From positions 2,604,001-2,668,000 of the forward strand of contig NZ_CP026538.1 in NCBI RefSeq assembly GCF_004135975.1: 64,000 bases of DNA. The letters run 5' to 3'. Under the pieces are notes generated by a model that worked only from the letters and a program-made list of their open reading frames with translations, was not told the DNA's origin and did no database searches. Of the stretch, positions 23,859 through 32,454 are shown piece by piece. Numbering within the stretch: position 1 is the stretch's first letter; each line of letters begins with the position of its first letter. A program made the position numbers and the translations under genes. The DNA is from Solidesulfovibrio carbinolicus (GTDB lineage Bacteria > Desulfobacterota > Desulfovibrionia > Desulfovibrionales > Desulfovibrionaceae).

Positions 23859-25886
23859 CTAGGCCGGCAGCGCGGCCTGGCCGGTCTCCAGGCCCGAGAT
23901 GACGATTTCCAGCTCCCGAGCCTGGCCGGCCAGAGCGGTGACAGCCCGGGCCGAGGCGGCCATGGCGTCGGATGTGCCGTGGGAGATGCGGCTGATTTCC
24001 TCGGCGGTCTGGCGCATCTGCTCGGTGGTGGCCGACTGCTCTTCGGCGGCGGCGGCCATGGAGCGGATCTGATCCGAGGTGCGCGAAACGATGCCGACGA
24101 TCTCTTCCAGCATGACCCCGGAGGCATGGGCCTTGTCCGTGCCGGCGGCGATGGCCCGGGTGGTCTCGTCGGTCTTGGCGCTGTTGCGGCGCACACTTTG
24201 TTGCATAGTTGTGATAAAGCCGGCCACATCCTTGGTGGCGGTCATGGTCTTTTCGGCCAGCTTGCGGACCTCATCGGCCACCACGGCAAAGCCGCGTCCG
24301 GCGTCTCCGGCCCGGGCCGCCTCGATGGCGGCATTGAGCGCCAGCAGGTTGGTCTGATCGGCGATGTCGGCGATAACGCCCATGATCTTGCCAATGCCTT
24401 CGGCCTGGTCGCCAAGATCGTTCATGTCGCGGCGCAGTTCCTCGGCCAGCTGATTGACGTTGCCGATGACCGCGGCCACGTCGGAAACCATGCCGGCCCC
24501 GGCCGTGGCTTTTTTCCGGGCGTCGTCGGCCAGGGTGGCGGCAGCGGCGGCGTTGCGGGCGACTTCCATGACGGCGGTGTTCATGGCGTCCATGGCCAGG
24601 GCGGTTTCGCCGATGCGCTCCTTTTGCTCCACGGCCCCGTGTTCCACAGTATCGACCTGATGCGCCAGGGCCTCGGTTTCCCCGGCCAGGGCGTCGGCGA
24701 TGGCCTTGGCTTCCCGGGCCGTAGCCAACATCCGCTCGGTCTGTTCCCGCATGAGGGCCTCGCTGCGGCGCAGATCGGTATAGTCGGAATAGACGCAAAG
24801 CGAACCCATCATCTTGCCGTTGATGGCGTTAAAAAGCGGCGTGGCGTCAATGAGCACATTGCGGACATTGCCCTTGCGCGAAACCAGATCGACTTCCTTG
24901 CGGATGCCACGCTTTTCGGTCATGCACTGGCCGAGCACGGTCTTGCGGCCGGGATCGCCATAAAAAAAGCCGGCCACGTTCTGGCCGTAATAGTCCTCGG
25001 GACGCCCGGAGTGCTCGATAAGGCGCATGAGGTCGTCGTTGGTCAGGCGCAAGTCCTCGGCCTCGTCCACCACCACAAACGGAGTGGCCATGCCGGCCAC
25101 AATGCCTTGATAGTAACCCAGGGAGTTCTCCAGGTGGTGGACCATCTCGCGCAGCGACCGGCCGATGGCTTCAAATTCCTTGGGCAGCCCCGTGCGCAGG
25201 TTGGAGCCGAAATGGCCCTGGGCGATGGCCCCGGCATAATCGACAAGAGCCGTCGCGCCGCTGGTGACGCCCCGGATGAGTCCGGTGATAAGAGCCAACA
25301 ACAGGACCACTGAAAGCACGGCCATGCCAAGGAACATGCGAAAAACCGTGGCCTCGCCTTCCTGGATGGCGTCGAGATTGGCCTTGTTGGTCTCTCGTTG
25401 AATGGCGACGGCGTCCAACATGATCTTTTTCAGCGCCCGCCACTGCGGCGTTTCCTCGGCATTGAGCAACCGCACGGCCTCGGCCGGATTGGTTGCAGCT
25501 ATGTCCATGAGGCGTTTTTTCAGTTCATGGCTGATCTCCCAACGCGGGCCGATCTCACGCAAGTCCTCGGCGATACGGCCGGTGGCCAAGGCCGTCGCCG
25601 AAGCCAGGGCCTCGCGAAATTGCTTGTCGGCATTGGCGTAGTTGTCCCGGGCCGTCTTGTCGCTGGGATTGAGCAGCACGTTTCGGGTAGCCTGCTCGGT
25701 TTGCAGTCCCTGGGCGTAAACGTCCTGAAGATGATACAACAGGGGGCCATCGACAGTGCTGACATTTTTAAGATAACCCAGCATCCTGTCTTGCTGCATA
25801 TAGAGAAGCATCAAGGTCAAACTTGCCCCGATGACGCTGGCCACGCCAAGGGTCAACAGCAAGGACTTTAGGCTTAAGCGGCTCAT
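23859..25886 (-). CDS. Methyl-accepting chemotaxis protein with PAS domain
   Basis: 675 aa. Transmembrane helix 1 is at about residues 10-30 and helix 2 at about 187-207, enclosing a periplasmic helical sensor of about 155 residues. A short HAMP-like linker and a cytoplasmic PAS region (about 255-370, including [16 protein letters not shown]) precede the signalling domain with tip [15 protein letters not shown] at about 517-531. A GGGAGGAGA ribosome site precedes the ATG. GCCGATAG at 25908-25915 (minus strand) matches the sigma-28 -10 element, but no -35 match is seen 11 bases further. It ends at a bidirectional terminator. Confidence 0.93.
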   Translation of the reverse strand: MSRLSLKSLLLTLGVASVIGASLTLMLLYMQQDRMLGYLKNVSTVDGPLLYHLQDVYAQGLQTEQATRNVLLNPSDKTARDNYANADKQFREALASATALATGRIAEDLREIGPRWEISHELKKRLMDIAATNPAEAVRLLNAEETPQWRALKKIMLDAVAIQRETNKANLDAIQEGEATVFRMFLGMAVLSVVLLLALITGLIRGVTSGATALVDYAGAIAQGHFGSNLRTGLPKEFEAIGRSLREMVHHLENSLGYYQGIVAGMATPFVVVDEAEDLRLTNDDLMRLIEHSGRPEDYYGQNVAGFFYGDPGRKTVLGQCMTEKRGIRKEVDLVSRKGNVRNVLIDATPLFNAINGKMMGSLCVYSDYTDLRRSEALMREQTERMLATAREAKAIADALAGETEALAHQVDTVEHGAVEQKERIGETALAMDAMNTAVMEVARNAAAAATLADDARKKATAGAGMVSDVAAVIGNVNQLAEELRRDMNDLGDQAEGIGKIMGVIADIADQTNLLALNAAIEAARAGDAGRGFAVVADEVRKLAEKTMTATKDVAGFITTMQQSVRRNSAKTDETTRAIAAGTDKAHASGVMLEEIVGIVSRTSDQIRSMAAAAEEQSATTEQMRQTAEEISRISHGTSDAMAASARAVTALAGQARELEIVISGLETGQAALPA

Positions 25887-26092
25887 TCTCTCCTCCCGGA
25901 AGTCAGGCTATCGGCAAACAACACAGACGCCCTGGCGCGCTTACGGAGCGCCAAGCACTGTGACGAACATATTGCAACAGTGTATTTTGGGTTATAACTA
26001 AACGACATTGACTTGGCAACAACATGATATCGGGAAATTCCTCACATGACCCAGGCTTCTGAAAAATCGAAAGACGTTTTGTTCGTGATTTT

Positions 26093-26782
26093 ATGAACAA
26101 ACAACCGGTAGGTAACGCAACTATGCAAGATCCACTTTGCCTGATCCCATCATCAACGTTTGACAGCTATGTATCCAACTTAATCAACGGGAATAAACGT
26201 CATTGCCTATCGATTGTTGAAATCCTCATTGACAAAGGTATGCCCATTGCGGATATCTACACCCATCTCTTTCAGCGTTCTTTGTACAAAGTTGGAAGGC
26301 TCTGGGAAGAAAATAAGATATCCGTCGCCGTGGAGCATATCGCCACAGCCATAACGGAAACACTGCTCGCCCAAACCTACCCTCGGGCCGCCGCACTGCC
26401 CAAACATGGCCGGCGCGCCGTTGTGGCGTGCGTCACTGGCGAAAGACATCAAATAGGTAGCCGCATGATCGCCGATATTTTGGAACTTCGCGGTTGGGAC
26501 AGCCATTATCTTGGAGCTGACACTCCCAAAGACGCCCTACTTGACTTGCTCCTCACGCTACAACCCGAGTTGCTCGGGCTTTCCGTCAGCCTGTCCAGCA
26601 ATGCCGACCAGGCCAAGCGGCTTATCCGCGAAGCGCTGGCGCATCGTCCAAGCATGCTGTGCGTGGTCGGCGGCCAGGGCGTCACCGGAAACAGCCTTGA
26701 CTTGGGCGAACTTGCCAGCGTACCGGTGATCAGCAACATCGAAATGCTGGAAAACTATCTTCGCCAACATGCCGACGCCTGA
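26093..26782 (+). CDS. Cobalamin-binding sensor protein with CarH-type Wx9EH motif
   Basis: 229 aa. An N-terminal helical B12-binding_2-like domain (about residues 20-100) precedes a Rossmann-type B12-binding domain (about 105-225). The helical part contains Trp, nine residues, then Glu-His (LWEENKISVAVEHIAT), the Wx9EH signature of light-sensing CarH/LitR domains. The second has GERHQIG (the E/DxHxxG lower-ligand motif), LSVSLSS and CVVGGQG. There is no MerR-type DNA-binding domain and no methyltransferase partner. It overlaps the next gene, a histidine kinase, by 14 bases. The likely role is adenosylcobalamin-based light or redox/oxygen sensing passed to that kinase; the function is inferred. 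The 206-base upstream gap is AT-rich. Confidence 0.85.
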   Translation: MNKQPVGNATMQDPLCLIPSSTFDSYVSNLINGNKRHCLSIVEILIDKGMPIADIYTHLFQRSLYKVGRLWEENKISVAVEHIATAITETLLAQTYPRAAALPKHGRRAVVACVTGERHQIGSRMIADILELRGWDSHYLGADTPKDALLDLLLTLQPELLGLSVSLSSNADQAKRLIREALAHRPSMLCVVGGQGVTGNSLDLGELASVPVISNIEMLENYLRQHADA

Positions 26783-27932
26783 CCATAATTTCTTTGAGCA
26801 CGCCTTCCATCGCCTGCTCCTTTCGGGGCCGGCCTTGTATTACGTCCTGAACAGGGACGGTCGTGTCGTGGAAGCCGGCGAAACCGCCATGCGAATCGTG
26901 CCCGGCCCCGTTGTCGGCAAGGCCTTTCAGGATCTGCTGCTGGATTTCACTGCCGTGCCGGGACTTTACGACTTGCTGCTTCGCCCCGGTCCCCATCTGC
27001 TCACCCTGCATACCCGCGACGGCGCCCCCCAGACTTTCCGATTCTCCTTCATCGATCTCGGCCACAACATCTTGTGCCTTGGGGCTCAGGATTCCCAGGA
27101 AACGGAAATGCTGCGCAACACCCTGCTCGAAACCAACCAGGAGCTTGCCGCGCGCACCCGGGAACTGCAGCGGTCCAACGCCCGTCTGGAAACGATCAAC
27201 GCCCAAAAGAACCGTTTCCTGGGCATGGCCGCCCACGATCTGCGCACGCCCATAGGTCATGTGCTCTACAGCGCGGACCTGCTTCGCGACGAAGGCGCCA
27301 ACCTGAGTCCGGAACAGGCCGAAGCCCTGTCGGTCATCGACCACGCCGGCAAGTCCATGCTGCGCATTCTTGACGATCTGCTTGATATCGCCAACATCGA
27401 AGCCGGCCGGTTTTCGCTCAACCTAGCCCCGAGCGACTTGGCCGCCGGCATTCGCGCCGTAGCCCAGCGCCTCACGCCCCTGGCCGCCGCCAAGAACATG
27501 CGCCTTGCCTGCAGTCTTCCGCCCGATCTGCCCGAACTGGCTTTTGACGCCATCCGCATGGAGCAATTGCTGACCAACCTCATCAGCAACGCCGTCAAGT
27601 ACGCCCCGCCGGGCACGACGGTACGGATCGCCGGAACCTGCGGCGACGGCCATGTCGCCATTTCCGTGGCCGACCAGGGAGTCGGAGTGGCTGCGGAGGA
27701 TCGCGAGCGGATTTTCGAACCCTTTGGCCGGGGCCAGGCCAGGCCTACGGGCGACGAAAAAAGCATTGGCCTTGGGCTGTGCATAGCCCGCACCATTGCT
27801 CGTGGACATGGCGGGGATCTGGTCATCGATAGCCAGCCGGGCCAGGGCGCGGTTTTCCTTTGCACCTTGCCCTTGCCCCGGCGTCCCCATGACGTTGCGG
27901 CTTCTCTTGGCGCACGTGTCTGCCTGCACTGA
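26769..27932 (+). CDS. Cytoplasmic sensor histidine kinase coupled to the B12-binding protein
   Basis: 387 aa, no membrane helix. A PAS-like N-terminal region covers about residues 10-115, followed by a coiled coil (about 118-145). HisKA has the phospho-acceptor His in FLGMAAHDLRTPIGHVLYSA. HATPase_c carries QLLTNLISNAVKYAPPG (N box), VADQGVGV (G1), FEPFGRG (F box) and GLGLCIARTIARGHGG (G2). The ATG lies inside the end of the B12 gene, so production is translationally coupled. No response regulator is adjacent. Confidence 0.88.
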   Translation: MPTPDHNFFEHAFHRLLLSGPALYYVLNRDGRVVEAGETAMRIVPGPVVGKAFQDLLLDFTAVPGLYDLLLRPGPHLLTLHTRDGAPQTFRFSFIDLGHNILCLGAQDSQETEMLRNTLLETNQELAARTRELQRSNARLETINAQKNRFLGMAAHDLRTPIGHVLYSADLLRDEGANLSPEQAEALSVIDHAGKSMLRILDDLLDIANIEAGRFSLNLAPSDLAAGIRAVAQRLTPLAAAKNMRLACSLPPDLPELAFDAIRMEQLLTNLISNAVKYAPPGTTVRIAGTCGDGHVAISVADQGVGVAAEDRERIFEPFGRGQARPTGDEKSIGLGLCIARTIARGHGGDLVIDSQPGQGAVFLCTLPLPRRPHDVAASLGARVCLH

Positions 27933-28198
27933 CCGCACACCGGGAACAGCGCTTTTCAGGCGTTTCAGGGGGACACGTCGTCGCGGCCCCGGACAGAGCC
28001 CGAGACGCAAAGGGCGCCGTGCGCCGGCATGGCGGCGCGCTGGTCATGCACCCCGCGAAAAAAAGCTTTTCGCAGTCGGCTGCACGGGATAAAAGGACAA
28101 AACGCGTCGGAGCAATCCGGCCTTGTTTGCTGCGATACCATGACGCATTATCGTCGTTGCGGCTTTATCCGCCGACAACGACGCCAAGGAGTTTGCCC

Positions 28199-28444
28199 AT
28201 GCGCCGTACAATCCCCCTGCTGCTTTTGGCCCTGGCCCTGGCCGCCGGCTGCACCCGCCCGCCCTATGCCAAGCCGGGAGCCGAGCTGACCGCCGTGGAA
28301 GACGATTATACCGACTGCTACAGCAAGGCCTCGCTGGACGTGAACACGCCGCCCTTCCCCGACCGGCCGCTGACGGTGGTGGATCAGGACGCCGACGCCT
28401 GTATGAAGGAACGCGGCTACGATCCCAAGATACGGCTCAACTAA
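28199..28444 (+). CDS. Small lipoprotein
   Basis: 81 aa. The signal peptide MRRTIPLLLLALALAAGC ends in the lipobox LAAGC, so the mature lipoprotein starts at Cys18. It is about 64 residues with two further cysteines (TDCYSKAS and DACMKERGY) that could form a disulfide. An AAGGAG site lies 8 bases upstream. No family recognised; the DYTDCY...MKERGY pattern resembles small envelope lipoproteins of unknown function. Confidence 0.75.
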   Translation: MRRTIPLLLLALALAAGCTRPPYAKPGAELTAVEDDYTDCYSKASLDVNTPPFPDRPLTVVDQDADACMKERGYDPKIRLN

Positions 28445-28558
28445 CACGGCATTCCCGGCGGCAGGCCGCGCCTGGAGTCGCGGGGCGCTGTCCGGCTCGG
28501 TTTTGTCCCAACGACTCCCAACGCTGTTCGCGGCTCGGGGAAGCGAGACTTCTCCCCC

Positions 28559-28586
28559 TTGCGCTTTGGGAAAAATGTGTTATCTT
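28559..28586 (+). promoter_or_regulatory. Sigma-70 type promoter for tmRNA
   Basis: TTGCGC (28559-28564) and TATCTT (28581-28586) are separated by 16 bases. The predicted start is close to the mature tmRNA 5' end at 28598. Confidence 0.5.
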
Positions 28587-28597
28587 GATGTCTCGAA

Positions 28598-28956
28598 GGG
28601 GGCGCCCTGGTTTCGACGGGGATAGTGAAGCCCTGGTTGCAGGTCGAGGTGCCGCGAGGCCTCGTAAAACACGCGGCAACTGGTTAACTGCCAACGATTA
28701 CGACTACGCTCTGGCTGCTTAATTGACAGTCAGCGTTCCATCAGTTGACGCCTGATATGCTGGACCGGAACGCCAAACCCCATCAGGCTGGCGCGAACCC
28801 TCGTCCGTTGGGGTAAGCACGAGACAATAGACGGACTGGCCGGAGGCGGCCCGGCCGAAAGGCCTGCCCGAGGCGAGATTGTTTTTCGGTCTAAGCCTGT
28901 AGACGCCTGGAGTGGAGCATTCTCGGACGGGGGTTCGATTCCCCCCGCCTCCACCA
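28598..28956 (+). ncRNA. ssrA: Transfer-messenger RNA (tmRNA)
   Basis: 359 bases. The 5' GGGGGCG pairs with CGCCTCC before the terminal CCA, and the T arm GGGGGTTCGATTCCCCCC is present. The mRNA-like part reads GCC AAC GAT TAC GAC TAC GCT CTG GCT GCT TAA at about 28691-28723, giving the tag ANDYDYALAA. With SmpB it rescues stalled ribosomes and marks nascent chains for proteolysis. The ends were placed by acceptor-stem pairing. Confidence 0.95.
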
Positions 28957-29263
28957 TCCACCCCCTCGACACCGTCCGTTACGGTTCAAAAAGTCAGAAA
29001 TTTCAGCCAGAAAGCCGGTCCCCAAGGGCCGGCTTTCTGAGTTTTGGCCAACGCCCGGTCGCCAGCCATAGCGGGTGAGCGCCTGCGCGGAACGCGGCGC
29101 GCTATGCCTTGAATTGTTCAGCTCTAGCTGTTCGGAAGCTTTTGGCGGTTTCCCGAGGCGAGTCCGTTGACACCTACCGCCGGCTTGGGTAGCCCTCCCG
29201 AAACCCTAAACCGCTACAACTCCCTGCTGCGTCCGACACCACCGCAACAAACCAACCACATCC
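28957..29263. other. Intergenic region between tmRNA and gluQ
   Basis: 307 bases. Apart from the tmRNA terminator near its left end, it holds no convincing gene. A weak promoter-like pair, TTGACA at 29167-29172 and TAGCCC 17 bases later, precedes gluQ; the -10 is poor. Confidence 0.5.
29008..29046 (+). terminator. Intrinsic terminator after tmRNA
   Basis: CAGAAAGCCGG (29008-29018) pairs with CCGGCTTTCTG (29029-29039) across a 10-base loop, followed by AGTTTTG. Confidence 0.75.
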
Positions 29264-30133
29264 ATGATCGTCACCCGCTTCGCGCCAAGCCCCACCGGCC
29301 TGCTCCACCTGGGCCACGCCTATTCGGCCCTGGCCGCCCATGAAGCGGCCAGCAAGGCCGGCGGACGGTTCTTGCTGCGCATTGAGGACATCGATCCCGG
29401 GCGCTGCAAGCCGGAATTCTCCTTGGCCCTGATGGAAGACCTCCGCTGGTTGGGGCTGACCTGGGAGGAACCGGTACGTTTCCAGTCCCAACACATGGCG
29501 GACTACACGGCGGCCCTGGGCCGGTTGCAGGCCATGGGCCTCGTCTATCCCTGCTTTTGCACCCGCAGCGAAATCCAGGCCCTGGCCGCGCCTCAGGAGA
29601 ACGACGTGGAGGGGCCGGTCTATCCGGGCGCCTGCCGCCATCTCGCCGAGACCGCGCGCGCGGCCCTGGCGGCAGACCGTCCCTGCGTCTGGCGGCTCGA
29701 CATGGCCCGGGCCTGCGCCCAGGCCGGCGACCTCGTCTGGCACGACGCCAGACGGGGTGAAGTCCGGGCCGATCCGGCCCGCTTCGGCGACGTGGTCCTG
29801 GCCCGCAAGGACGTGCCCACGAGCTACCACTTGAGCGTCGTCGTGGACGACGCTCAGCAAGGCGTCAGTCTGGTCACACGCGGCGAGGATCTGTTCGCGG
29901 CCACCGACGTCCACCGCCTGCTCCAGGCACTGCTCAGCCTGCCCACGCCCCGCTATCGCCACCACACGCTTATGCGCGACGCCTCGGGCCGCCGCTACGC
30001 CAAGCGCGACAAGGCCCTCACCCTGCGCGCCCTGCGCCAGGCCGGCAAAACGCCCCAGGACGTGCGGAGCATGGTCGGCTTCGACCCGCTCCCTGGACGA
30101 TCCGGCACCCCGCCAACAACCTCGGTCGCCTAG
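29264..30133 (+). CDS. gluQ: Glutamyl-Q tRNA(Asp) synthetase
   Basis: 289 aa, far shorter than GltX and lacking the anticodon-binding domain. The HIGH-like motif is FAPSPTGLLHLGHAYSA, and KRDKALTLR replaces KMSKS, as in GluQ-RS. FCTRSEIQ and the later YPGACRH segment provide Cys/His/Tyr zinc ligands. The enzyme attaches glutamate to queuosine at position 34 of tRNA-Asp. It stands alone between tmRNA and the accessory pocket. Confidence 0.9.
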   Translation: MIVTRFAPSPTGLLHLGHAYSALAAHEAASKAGGRFLLRIEDIDPGRCKPEFSLALMEDLRWLGLTWEEPVRFQSQHMADYTAALGRLQAMGLVYPCFCTRSEIQALAAPQENDVEGPVYPGACRHLAETARAALAADRPCVWRLDMARACAQAGDLVWHDARRGEVRADPARFGDVVLARKDVPTSYHLSVVVDDAQQGVSLVTRGEDLFAATDVHRLLQALLSLPTPRYRHHTLMRDASGRRYAKRDKALTLRALRQAGKTPQDVRSMVGFDPLPGRSGTPPTTSVA

Positions 30134-30383
30134 CCAAATGTCTCTTGGAAATCACGAACAACCTGCCTAAAAAGCGTGGACGGCGACTTGACCCATTGCT
30201 CTCGACGCATTTTCTCGACTTACGAAAGTCTCGTAATCGTTTGCCAACGACTTTCTCTATCAAGACGCCCGGGCACGACATGATGCAAATGCAAGACATC
30301 GGCCCCTGCAGCGTTCTTCCCACTCAGTCATGCGACCGGGGCGTTTTTAGTGTCTCGTCCTTTAATATGACGATAGTTTTTAC

Positions 30384-30578
30384 TAAACAACCACCAGCTG
30401 AAGCTGGTGGGTTTAAGGCCTGCGGACTGAAAGTCCAGCGGCATCGCGGCTATTCAATCGATCTATTTGCAACTCCGATGAAGGCCGTAAAAGACCGTCG
30501 TAGCTACAGTGCTATTGCGTCCAGGAAAATCCAACCGCTAGCTGAAAGCTGCCCGGCTGAAAGCCGGAGGTTTTAACC
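30384..30578 (+). repeat. IS200/IS605-type palindromic remnant (non-autonomous)
   Basis: The left end has hairpin CCACCAGC-TGAA-GCTGGTGG (30391-30410) preceded by TTTTACTAAACAA. Two smaller hairpins with GAA loops follow (GGACTGAAAGTCC at 30424-30436 and AGCTGAAAGCT at 30540-30550). The right end is CCGGCTGAAAGCCGG (30553-30567) followed by AGGTTTTAACCC. Subterminal hairpins with GAA-type loops, a TTAC-like left flank and no transposase match palindrome-associated derivatives of IS200/IS605 elements. Exact ends are estimated. Confidence 0.5.
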
Positions 30579-30704
30579 CTGAAGACGGACGAATAAATAC
30601 TCATGGCTTTAGCCTGTTTCCACGGAACGTCATAGGCGCTTTTCGTGGACGCGACAGTCGCCCAGGCGGCAAAGCCGCTTCCATGTCTGTCCTGCACCAG
30701 ACGC

Positions 30705-30745
30705 ACGAGCAAGGGGCGACTCCAACGGAGTCGCCCCTTGCTCGT
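30705..30745 (+). repeat. Perfect 19-bp inverted repeat hairpin
   Basis: ACGAGCAAGGGGCGACTCC and its exact complement are separated by AAC. There is no T-tail, and no gene lies upstream for more than 500 bases. Possibly a relic terminator or the 3' part of a small RNA. Confidence 0.6.
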
Positions 30746-30754
30746 CAGACTGCT

Positions 30755-30788
30755 GACAAAGCCCTCGCCTTTTGGCGGGGGCTTTGTC
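30755..30788 (+). terminator. Intrinsic terminator (orphan)
   Basis: GACAAAGCCC(T)CGCC pairs with GGCG(G)GGGCTTTGTC around TTTT, followed by ATTTATTTTT. No gene ends just upstream, so it may be left from a deleted gene or serve an unannotated small RNA. Confidence 0.65.
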
Positions 30789-30894
30789 ATTTATTTTTCA
30801 TGCTAAGAGACCAGTGCACAGCAAGTTTCAATAAAGTCTTGTAAAAATATGTATTTAGTGTATATTTTCCCCATCGAATTCGATGGAGGCGAGC

Positions 30895-31950
30895 ATGAGC
30901 GAACGCACTTCTTCCAAGCCCGGCATTGCTGACTACGTTGTTGCCCGTCGCAAGCGCAAAGAGTGCTTTCTCGACGAGATTGATCGCCTCATCGACTGGA
31001 ACCCGCTGGAAAAGCTTTTGCGCAAAACGCTCAAACGGGTGGCCAACGCCGTTGGCAATCCGGCCTATCCGCCGCTTCCCATGTTCAAAATCCTGCTCCT
31101 CCAGCGTTGGTACAACCTCAGCGACAGGTCACGTCCGTCAACGTGGTGTAAATTCCGGTGTGCTTGAGGTGGCAATCGGTTAGGCTGCCCTGGGTGGGAT
31201 TTGGGCTGGCTGCGCCTCGTTGGGTTGGGTGTTGAGTTCGGCCATGGCCTCGACCTGCATGTAGCGGCTTTGCAACTGCCACTCGTCGTTTTGCTCCAGC
31301 AAGATGGCCCCGATGAGCCGGATGATGGCCTCCTCGTCCGGGAAGGAGCCATCGTCGATGCCAGCGTCGTTTCGTCCGCGCGCCGGCCGTTCAAGGTGCT
31401 CGACGTGCTCCCGCAGGATCGCCAGGAAGACAACGAGGGCGGGACCGATGTGACGATCAGCTACTCCGATGACGCTGAGGCGGCCTGGCTACGCAAGGGT
31501 AATCGCGCGTATTACGGGTACAAAATCCACGCCGCCACGGATACTCGGGACGGTTTTGTCCTCGGCGGCCATGCCACGCCGGCAAACCGGTCCGACACAG
31601 AAGAATTTGTCGCCGTCCTGGATGAGGTCGACGCGAAAGCCGGCGAGAGTATTTTCGCGGACAAGGGATACAGCAGCCAACTCAATCGCTATGTGCTTCA
31701 GGTTCGAGGCCTTGCCGACGGCATCATGCACAAGGCCGCTCGCAACCGGGAGCTGACTCCCTCGAAAAAAAACGCCAACCGTCAAATCAGCAGCGTCCGC
31801 GCGAAAGTTGAGCGAGCTTTCGGCACCCTCAAGCGCGGCTATGGATTTCACCGCACGAGGTACCTCGGACGAGCCAAGGTCGAGCTGGAGTTTCTCCTCA
31901 ACGCCATGGCTTTCAACCTGAAAAAAGCCGTACTAAAGGCAGCCTGTTGA
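30895..31950 (+). pseudogene. IS5-family transposase, middle replaced by IS256-family DNA
   Basis: The N-terminal part (30895 to about 31126) reads YPPLPMFKILLLQRWYNLSD, typical of IS5 DDE transposases, then runs into unrelated sequence. The C-terminal part resumes at about 31327 with GLLVREGAIVDASVV (first catalytic Asp), continues through ESIFADKGYSSQ (second Asp) and RAKVERAFGTLKRGYGF (Glu), and ends at 31950. The segment joining the two halves, normally around 60 residues, is missing. The frame is also broken. The preferred start is 30895, with GGAGGCG ahead of it. Confidence 0.75.
31127..31353 (-). mobile_element. IS256-family remnant (transposase C-terminus and right end)
   Basis: On the minus strand, 31353-31180 encodes DGSFPDEEAIIRLIGAILLE followed by QNDEWQLQSRYMQVE and a stop at 31180-31182. 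This is the characteristic C-terminus of IS256-family transposases. The sequence past the stop includes GGAATTTACACCACGTTGAC, like an IS256 terminal repeat, and reaches the IS5 transposase junction near 31127. The remainder of the element is gone. Confidence 0.65.
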
Positions 31951-32101
31951 GTATAAGTGCCTCCTTTGGCGGCGAAAGCTGCCGAAGAAGGTGGAAAACA
32001 GCCTGAGTCCGGCGGAAAATCACGTAAAACTGCCGATCTTACCCTCGAAAAAGACCAGAAAGACGGAATTCAGGGACCTCAAAGAATTGTGCAGTGGCCT
32101 C

Positions 32102-32273
32102 AAAGGAGACGAAAATCAGGCCGCGCACGACAACAGCTCCTGAAAAGCAGCACCTGGCCGAACCTCGCCTGACCTGTTTTGGGGGGGTAAATGGGGGGTA
32201 AAAGGGAGGGGGTAAACAAAGAGCACCCGCCCAAAAGACGAGTGCTCGGAGAATAAAAGCTATAAAATCAGTT
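32102..32273. other. G-tract region next to tRNA-Leu
   Basis: Between the IS right end and the tRNA there is a run of four G-tracts at 32181-32212 (GGGGGGG, GGGGGG, GGG, GGGGG) with 1-5 base loops, repeating the unit G(n)TAAA. This fits the G-quadruplex pattern on the plus strand. No coding region is supported. Confidence 0.55.
32222..32249 (-). terminator. Probable terminator of tRNA-Leu
   Basis: On the minus strand, GAGCAC(T)CG and CG(G)GTGCTC form a stem about 25 bases after the tRNA 3' end, followed by TTTGTTTACC. The tail is modest. Confidence 0.5.
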
Positions 32274-32358
32274 TGGTGCGAGAGGGGGGGCTCGAACCCC
32301 CATAGCCTAAGCCGCCAGATCCTAAGTCTGGTGCGTCTCCCAGTTCCGCCACTCTCGC
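32274..32358 (-). tRNA. tRNA-Leu (anticodon TAG)
   Basis: 85 bases including an encoded CCA. Acceptor GCGAGAG pairs with CTCTCGC. The anticodon arm CCAGA-CTTAGGA-TCTGG gives anticodon TAG, a long class II variable arm follows, and the T arm is GGGGGTTCGAGCCCCC. It forms the right border of the IS-containing pocket, a common integration position. Confidence 0.95.
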
Positions 32359-32454
32359 ACATGTGCCCGCGCGGGGCGTTTTTCCTTACGCGAAAGATCG
32401 CCTCAAGACAATCGTCCAGGCGTCATGAACAGAAAATTCCGTCTCGATGGATGG

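Larger units (their letters stand above)
30134..30806. other. Gene-poor accessory pocket between gluQ and the IS element
   Basis: 673 bases without a credible coding region. It contains palindromic repeats with GAA loops at 30391-30567 and two strong hairpins at 30705-30745 and 30755-30788. Sequence looks like accumulated mobile-element debris. Confidence 0.6.
30807..32101 (+). mobile_element. IS5-family insertion sequence, internally disrupted
   Basis: Imperfect terminal inverted repeats bound the element. The left end is GAGACCAGTGCACA at 30807-30820. The right end, read on the complementary strand from 32101, is GAGGCCACTGCACA; 12 of 14 positions match. Inside is an IS5-type transposase split by foreign DNA (see the pseudogene and IS256 remnant). 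No clear target duplication is seen. The element is about 1.3 kb and presumably immobile unless complemented in trans. Confidence 0.65.

Noticed and set aside
31957-32172. 71-codon open frame after the IS5 transposase
   Set aside because: Lies across the IS right end and has a Lys/Gln/Arg-rich composition without any recognisable domain.
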